Source: Motacilla alba alba (taxonomy: Eukaryota; Chordata; Aves; Passeriformes; Motacillidae). From it: a stretch of 64,000 nt of DNA. The notes under the pieces were generated by a model that worked only from the letters and a program-made list of their open reading frames with translations, did no database searches and had not been told where the DNA came from. This document shows, piece by piece, positions 58,018 through 64,000 of the stretch (position 1 is its first letter; the number at the start of each line of letters is the position of its first letter). The translations under genes were made by a program, and so were the position numbers. The stretch spans positions 2,294,001-2,358,000 of the forward strand of contig NC_052027.1 of assembly GCF_015832195.1 (NCBI RefSeq). Reading direction: 5' to 3'.

Positions 58018-61000
58018 TAAATGCAACGCGGGTTTTTTGTTTTCAGCTGAACCTTCCAGCACAGCCACAAAAAAATGACTTTTTGGGTCAGAATTTCACC
58101 TCTGTGGAAGCAGAAACCACTGGGAATTTGGGGGAGCAAGGGATGAATGAGATGGGGAACCTTTGCCACCGCTGCAGCTGTGAAGGGGCTGTGGGCACTG
58201 AGCACCAGAATTTGTCCTAGGAAAAAGGACTTTCCAGGGTAATCCTGTCATGTGGCGCTCAGGAAATGGAAAACAGCTTTGGATGTCTCAGAATCCTCTG
58301 CTTCCAGTCTATTCAAACCCACTGGAGGATTGTTTCAAAGAGCTCTGAATGAATAAGTTTCCATTCCAGGTGTCTCTTCGTTTTTTGATTATAAATGAGT
58401 TTTCAGTCCACCTGAAACTGATCAAACATTACCACTGGGAGCTGCCAGTGGGGCTTGGGCACTTCTGGAATTCCTGCTGCTGGGCGTATTATGAGAGCAA
58501 GGGAGCAGAACTGCAAAACCTGATTGACATTGTTGAACAGAAAATGGAAAAATAAATTATTTTTTAATAAAATTGGAAATGAAAGCTGAAAGAAAGCTCT
58601 ATGTCCCTAGCAAGGAAAAAAAAAAAAAACCAAACCCATGAAGAGAATACCCATTATAACAGAAAGTATTGAAATATTTGTTCTCAAAAATAGAAAAATG
58701 AGCTGGCTCAAAGCTCTGATCTGGGCTCCCTGTTGATGGATCTGCCTGTTTCCTTGCTTTGTTTTCCTCTTAACAGTTATTATCCCTTCAAATATTGTGG
58801 GGAGGGAACTTTTTAATGTTTCATCTTTTTTGACTGGAAGCCTCAAAGTAAGAATGCTTGGACAATTTTCCATCTGCATCCAGAAGCCCAAATGTTCTCT
58901 TTTTTTTTATGCTATGGAGAAACATGAAAATGGAAGGATTGGGCAAAGAGAGTTTTCACCATCCCAGTTCTTCACCGAGGGAATGTTCTGATCCCAGATC
59001 CCAGGAATGCTGGGATGGTGTTCCAACAGCAGGGAAGAACCTTCCCTGTCTCCAGACCTTCCCGAGTGTCCATCACTGCTGCCACAGCAGAAGTTTCTGC
59101 CCCTCCAGACCCTCCCAGTGCAGTCATTCCTCAACCCAATTCTGTCAAGGAGATCCAGCTAATTCAAGCACATTTAATAGTGGAGGTTTCTGATTTTTTT
59201 TTTCCCCAAGCTGGGTGTTTTTGACAGACTGTGGAGCTGAGTGGGCAGGGAATGAGTTACACTTGGACAGATGGTCCTTGAATTCCCAGCACTGTTACTA
59301 CAGCCAGGGAGGGGCTGGGATAATGGGATAAAAGAGGCTGGAGCTCTAGTGCAGGAGAGGTGGAAAACAAAGAGATGGAAGCAAAGCCTGGCCTGGGAAA
59401 ACTCACCTCCCTAAAAGAACAAATATCCAACAGAGGTGAGAAGCTGAAGTGGAATAAAGCACCACAAGAAAGAACAGAGTCCAGATCCTCCAGGAAAACC
59501 CCAATGACAGTAGGAGCCCCCAGACTTTTGGGCAAATTCAAGGGGTTTATTGCCATGCTGGCTTATCCTAAAAGATATTTATAAATTAGCATCTTTTGGA
59601 GAATTCTCCTGGTGGCAGGAGGGAGACAGGAGCTGCTGACAGGGTCCTCCCTGCAGAGATCAGCCCAGACTCACAAATGAGCCCTCAAACAAGACCAAGA
59701 ATTGAACTTCTTTCTACATCTGTTGACTTAATCACAAAGCCAACACTTCCTGCAGCCAGCAGAGCTCTCCCAAACCTAAATCCAGCCATTTGATTGTATT
59801 GATGGGAGCAAAGATATGAATACCATGGAGAATATCCTAATTGTCTTCATTATACCACAGCTGGTTTAGGGTTTTCTTTTACATTTTCATGTCACCCACT
59901 GCCGGAATGAATAATCCTGCCCTAATTGCTGTTTGATCACTTTTCTTTAATTCACAATTTGGCCATAGGAAAGAGGTCTGTGTTATCAGGGAAAGGTGAA
60001 AAAGTGGTTGGATAAGGTCAGGGATTTCTCTGACAGAAATGCCTGGAATCCCAAATAAAAGGGGAATGGGAATAATCACAATAAATACCATATCCCAGCT
60101 GCTTTCTCTGTGGTTTCAGCTGGGTTTTTCTCTGTGCATTTCTGTTTAATTAATCCAGTGCTAGATGATGCTGTTAGCAGGGGTTCCTCTTCTTCCTTTG
60201 ATATCTCAAAGCCAACAAAGCGTGTTGTGGTGGTTGAACAATTATGCCATTAATGGCTCAATGTGGTTGGCGAGCATTGCTAAGGAGATAATTTTGTTTT
60301 TTAATAGTTATATAATTCAAGGTGGGTCCTGAAGTGAAATTTCTGTCTTGTTTGCTGTCACCCTGCTCTAGATGTGACAGTGAGAGAACCTTGTTCCTGT
60401 TTGGGAGCACAAAGGAAGTGGAACAGAGGACATCTCAGTGTATTGATTTTTCACTTGTTTTTCCCATCTTCCTAAAGCATTTTCTGGCCTTTTAAATTTT
60501 CTCTATCATCAAGTCCTTACTGTTGGAGTTCTAAGATGGGCTCTATAAATGTCTTTCCCTCATTATATAATGCCCTTAGTCAGGCTGTCGTCTATAATTA
60601 AGTTCTGCTCTTTAGTCTGTAAACACCAACAGGAGATCTTCTCCCAACTCCTCCACATTAACAGGACTTTAATTTGATTTCCAAGGGGGATCAGATGGGC
60701 AGATTAAACACTCCTGCTCAGGATGGGACTGTCCATGGTTCTCGGAATTCCTTAGGAATTGCAGACTGTACCTACAGGTGGCTCAGGAACAGGGAACAGA
60801 GGTGATGCCACCCCTCCAAACCCCTTCCAGCAGCCCTGCCCAGCCCCTTCTTGGCTGCAATTTACCGAGGAACACACAAGATGCAAAAAGCTTGACCTTG
60901 CAATTTGTGCCTTTGTCTTCTGGCTGCTGTGAGAACTTTGGAGGAATCTGAGCAGGAATCCGAGGAGGCTCCCAGCAAACTCCCCTTCCCTCGACCCGCT

Positions 61001-62610
61001 CTGCATTTGCAATTCTGCTCTCTCCATTAGCACAGAGCCTGGGGCTGATGGCAGCTCGGAGGGAATTGTTTGCCAGACTCTGAGGCTCCTGTGCAAGCTG
61101 TCCTGGGATTCTGTGCTTTAATGACATCCCACAACCATAGCCCCGGGCAGCAGAAAGCCCCGGACAGGAGGATTCTGGGCATTTCATGCTTTCTAAAGAG
61201 TTAGGATTTAGCATTCACCAAGATTTCCTGAAAAAAAAAAGTGTCAGGTTTTCCAGCGTGTAAAATTCTGGCTTTTTGGGAAACGAAATTTATGTTCTGT
61301 TCTGTTTCTCTGGGGAGAAAGTGAAAATGGATGTTTGGGATCTATGTCTTGGCAGGATTGGAAAAAAAAAAAAAAAGGTTAATTTCTCAGGAATAATACT
61401 AATACTGCTAATAATATTCAAACCAACATAAATACTATGGGTGTGACCCTGTGGTTTCCCCTTATCTTCTATTCCATGGGCGTGGAGGACATCAAGGACA
61501 GTATTCCAAGGTCAAATCTGTGCCCGTGCTGCCCCACATCCCAACAAATGAATTTATTTCATTGCAGTTTGTTCACCCACCTGACCGGGCTCCTGATCCT
61601 GCTCATTTAAACCTTATTTTTTTGGCAAAATCTGTTTGGATGCTGCTGTTTGAAGCACCTCAAATCCCAGATTTGCAGGTATCAGGAAGACAACCCCAAG
61701 GGAAATTTTGCTGATTGCCATGGTTTAATCAGACCAACCTGTGATGGGTCCTGAAGGTGGGGATGCACTTTAGTGCTTCACCCACCACTTCAAGGTTTTC
61801 ATTTTATTGCTTTTCTTCTTCTAGAGGTGCCAGAGAGATCAGAGAGAGGAGAATTGCTGAGGGATGATTTGGAATTTCTTGCAGGGATGGACAATGTGGG
61901 GATGAGTAATGCAGCTATTTCTGATGAAGGAAAATACATCCCATAGACAGCCAGCAGCCAAACCCTTGATTCTTTCTATCAGGGCTCTGTGGGTGCACAG
62001 ATCATTGAGTTTTTGATTTTAAACCTCTTTTTTCCAAGAGCTGTGAGCAGAACAAGGCCAAATCCTTGGATGACAAGCACAATCCTCGTGTGGTTGAGCT
62101 CGTCTGTAAATGACAAATGAGTCACATCATTTTGACTAATTGATCTTGTCTTGTGTGTTTGTTTATTAACAGGAAACCACTGACTGCTGCTCCCAGTTTG
62201 CTTTTGTATGGAAATGAAGCTTGCCAGTCGTTACCAGCCAGGTTCCCCTGGAACTGGAATGCTGAAGCATCACAAGGAATTTTCAGGTGGATTTGTGCTC
62301 ATGCAATGGAAACCAAAATACACGTTTAATTTTTAATTTTTGTTCTATTTAATGGCAGGCTAAATCATGGCTTTTTCCTAGCAGTCACTGCTTGGGGTTA
62401 GCAGAGAAAAGAAAATTTTGGACATGGTAATGTTTCCAAGGTTTTGGACTATGTTTAGTGCCTCCACCTTTAGCCACCTGCAGCACTGCTCGTGACAGGA
62501 GCTGGTTGTTAGAGACTCCTTTTTCAACCTCTGTTAGCATTTTCCCAATTTCTTACACCCAGGAACAATTTTTTTTTCTTCCTGAATTAAAACTGGTGGA
62601 TCTCCAGTGG
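58018..62610. other. Long unannotated stretch
   Basis: No recognisable mobile element in 4.6 kb, which is unusual for this window. A-runs are at 58615-58629 and 61362-61376. A weak exon candidate is at 59657-59793. The short frame at 58349-58555 has no recognised similarity. 60170-60680 is AT-rich and repeat-free. Confidence 0.4.
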
Positions 62611-62974
62611 CCTGATGGATGTCCAGAGAAGAGCAATGGAGCTGGGGAAGGAGCTGGAGCACCAGGAGAGGCTGAGGGAGCTGGGAAGGGGCTCAGCCTG
62701 GAGAAAAGGAGGCTCGGGGGGCCCTTCTGGCTCTGCACAACTCCCTGACAGCAGGGTGGGGTTGATCTCTGCCAGGTGGGTCAGGCTCTGCTCCCAGGGA
62801 GCAAGGATGGGATGGGAATAAATGGCCTCAGGTCACGCCAGGGTCACCATCCCTGGGGGTGTTCAAAAATCATGGCACTGCAAAGTATGGCTTAGTGGGC
62901 ATTGGGGTATTGGCCAAATCTTGGATTTCATGATCCTGGGGTCTTCTCCAACCCTGATGATCCTGTGATTCTGT
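62611..62974 (+). mobile_element. CR1 LINE 3' region
   Basis: It reads 'gatggatgtccagagaagag', 'caccaggagaggctgaggga', 'gctgggaaggggctcagcct', 'ggagaaaaggaggctcgggg', 'gtcaccatccctgggggtgt' and 'atttcatgatcctggggtct' followed by CCTGTGATTCTGT. It is close to the copy at 20300-20696 in type. It is 5'-truncated and non-coding. Confidence 0.9.
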
Positions 62975-64000
62975 CGCTGCAGTGCTGGTACAGCACAGAA
63001 ATGCCCCCAGCTTTATTTTCCCACTGAGCTGCTGAGCTGCAGCAGTTCTGCTCCTCTTGGTGTCAAACCCATCCTCAGAAATGGGAGAAGAAAGCAAATA
63101 TTCAGCTCCGCTTGTCTGTATTTCTGAGGGGGAAGTGACATTTCATAAATACTCAACTATGCCGTTCTCAACATCCAATTTTCTATATTGGATTCATTTC
63201 TCAAATCCACTTACTTTAGAGGGCTGAACTGTTAATCTAACAAGTCCTGCAGTTTTACCATCAGCGTGTGGCTTTTCTTTTCATCTGACAGTTGCATTCA
63301 AATGGCCCTACAGCTTTAGGGCATTGAGACAACCATTATTCCATTAGAACACTTCCATACACTAATAAATAATTCCATGCATGATAACTCTTGAAAGGAA
63401 ACAACCTGCACGTGGTATGGCTGGGATCAGCTATGGGATGTGCTGGTAGGAAAATGTGTCTGTGGGCACTGCAGGAAATGTGTTCCCAGAGGCCAGAAAT
63501 CAACTGTGCAGCAGAACTGAGCCGCTCCTCACGCTGCTGTGCTGCTTCCCTTTTTGACCTCTGCACTGGAACTGCCAGAGAAAAATTCCAGTTGGTGACA
63601 GTTCGGGTAGATTTGAGCATTTGCAATTCTGGAGCCGGCGCCGCTCTGCTCAGTGCACCACTGAGCACTTGTCAGTTGTTAATCAGCCAAAGTCAATTAG
63701 TGCTCTCACTCTGGATTTGTTCAGGGTATGACAGCCCTGAGTGGCTCTGTGGGACTAGAAACCAGCTGAGAAAGGGGAAGGAGATGTTTCTAGAAATTCC
63801 TTGGTTCTGCACGACAAACTCAGGACGCTTCTGCAAATTTTGGCTGAAGTTTGTAAACTTTTTTTCTAAAGCTTTAAGTTTGAACCAGTCCCAATGAGCC
63901 ATTTTATTTAGAATTATAAAGCTTCTTGCCAACAGGACAGGGCAGTTGTTTTGTCCTGGGAATGGTCACTTGGAGATTTTCCCTCAGAGGAACCTCCTGG
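62975..64000. other. Unannotated stretch to the window end
   Basis: No gene or repeat recognised. The 168-codon plus frame at 63391-63897 has no protein resemblance and no supporting context. Confidence 0.4.

Overview
The window reads as non-coding DNA from a bird, most probably a passerine. The evidence is its repeat content. There are more than twenty CR1 LINE 3' tails, including the young type that reads 'cctggatccctggcagtgccc'. There are several solo LTRs of avian endogenous-retrovirus type, and two older amniote relics, one MIR-like SINE and one L3/CR1-like LINE. No Alu, B1 or L1 material is visible. Family names are given from memory of repeat consensus patterns; no database was searched.

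No gene could be recognised with confidence. Bacterial features such as operons, Shine-Dalgarno sites and CRISPR are absent. Most long open frames are CR1 tails, LTRs or low-complexity tracts read in six frames. The best coding candidate is a 94-codon open stretch at 54648-54930, preceded by a convincing splice acceptor and ended by TAA. It could be the last exon of a gene on the + strand whose other exons lie outside or are not visible. A weaker candidate of the same kind lies at 59657-59793.

Layout: 1-5.3 kb holds three CR1 tails and one old ERVL-type LTR (about 4860-5344). 9.3-16.5 kb holds CR1 tails, a MIR-like relic at 11072-11212 and a degraded L3/CR1 reverse-transcriptase segment at about 14905-15900 on the minus strand. 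17.5-18.2 kb is AT-rich, homeodomain-site-rich DNA that may be a conserved non-coding element. 18.55-18.71 kb is a long (CTCCTT)n tract. Solo LTRs of one family lie in minus orientation at 19420-19810, 35790-36189 and 39130-39515; the last is nested inside a CR1 copy with a visible 7-bp flanking repeat. A different solo LTR lies at 46997-47291. 48.6-49.2 kb is another AT-rich candidate non-coding element. 53.2-63 kb holds more CR1 tails and the two exon candidates.

I found no undescribed system. The observations most worth following are the possible terminal exon, the nested LTR/CR1 event, the L3-like segment with a readable reverse-transcriptase active-site motif, a pre-miRNA-sized hairpin at 22843-22911, and the AT-rich blocks that should be tested for conservation.
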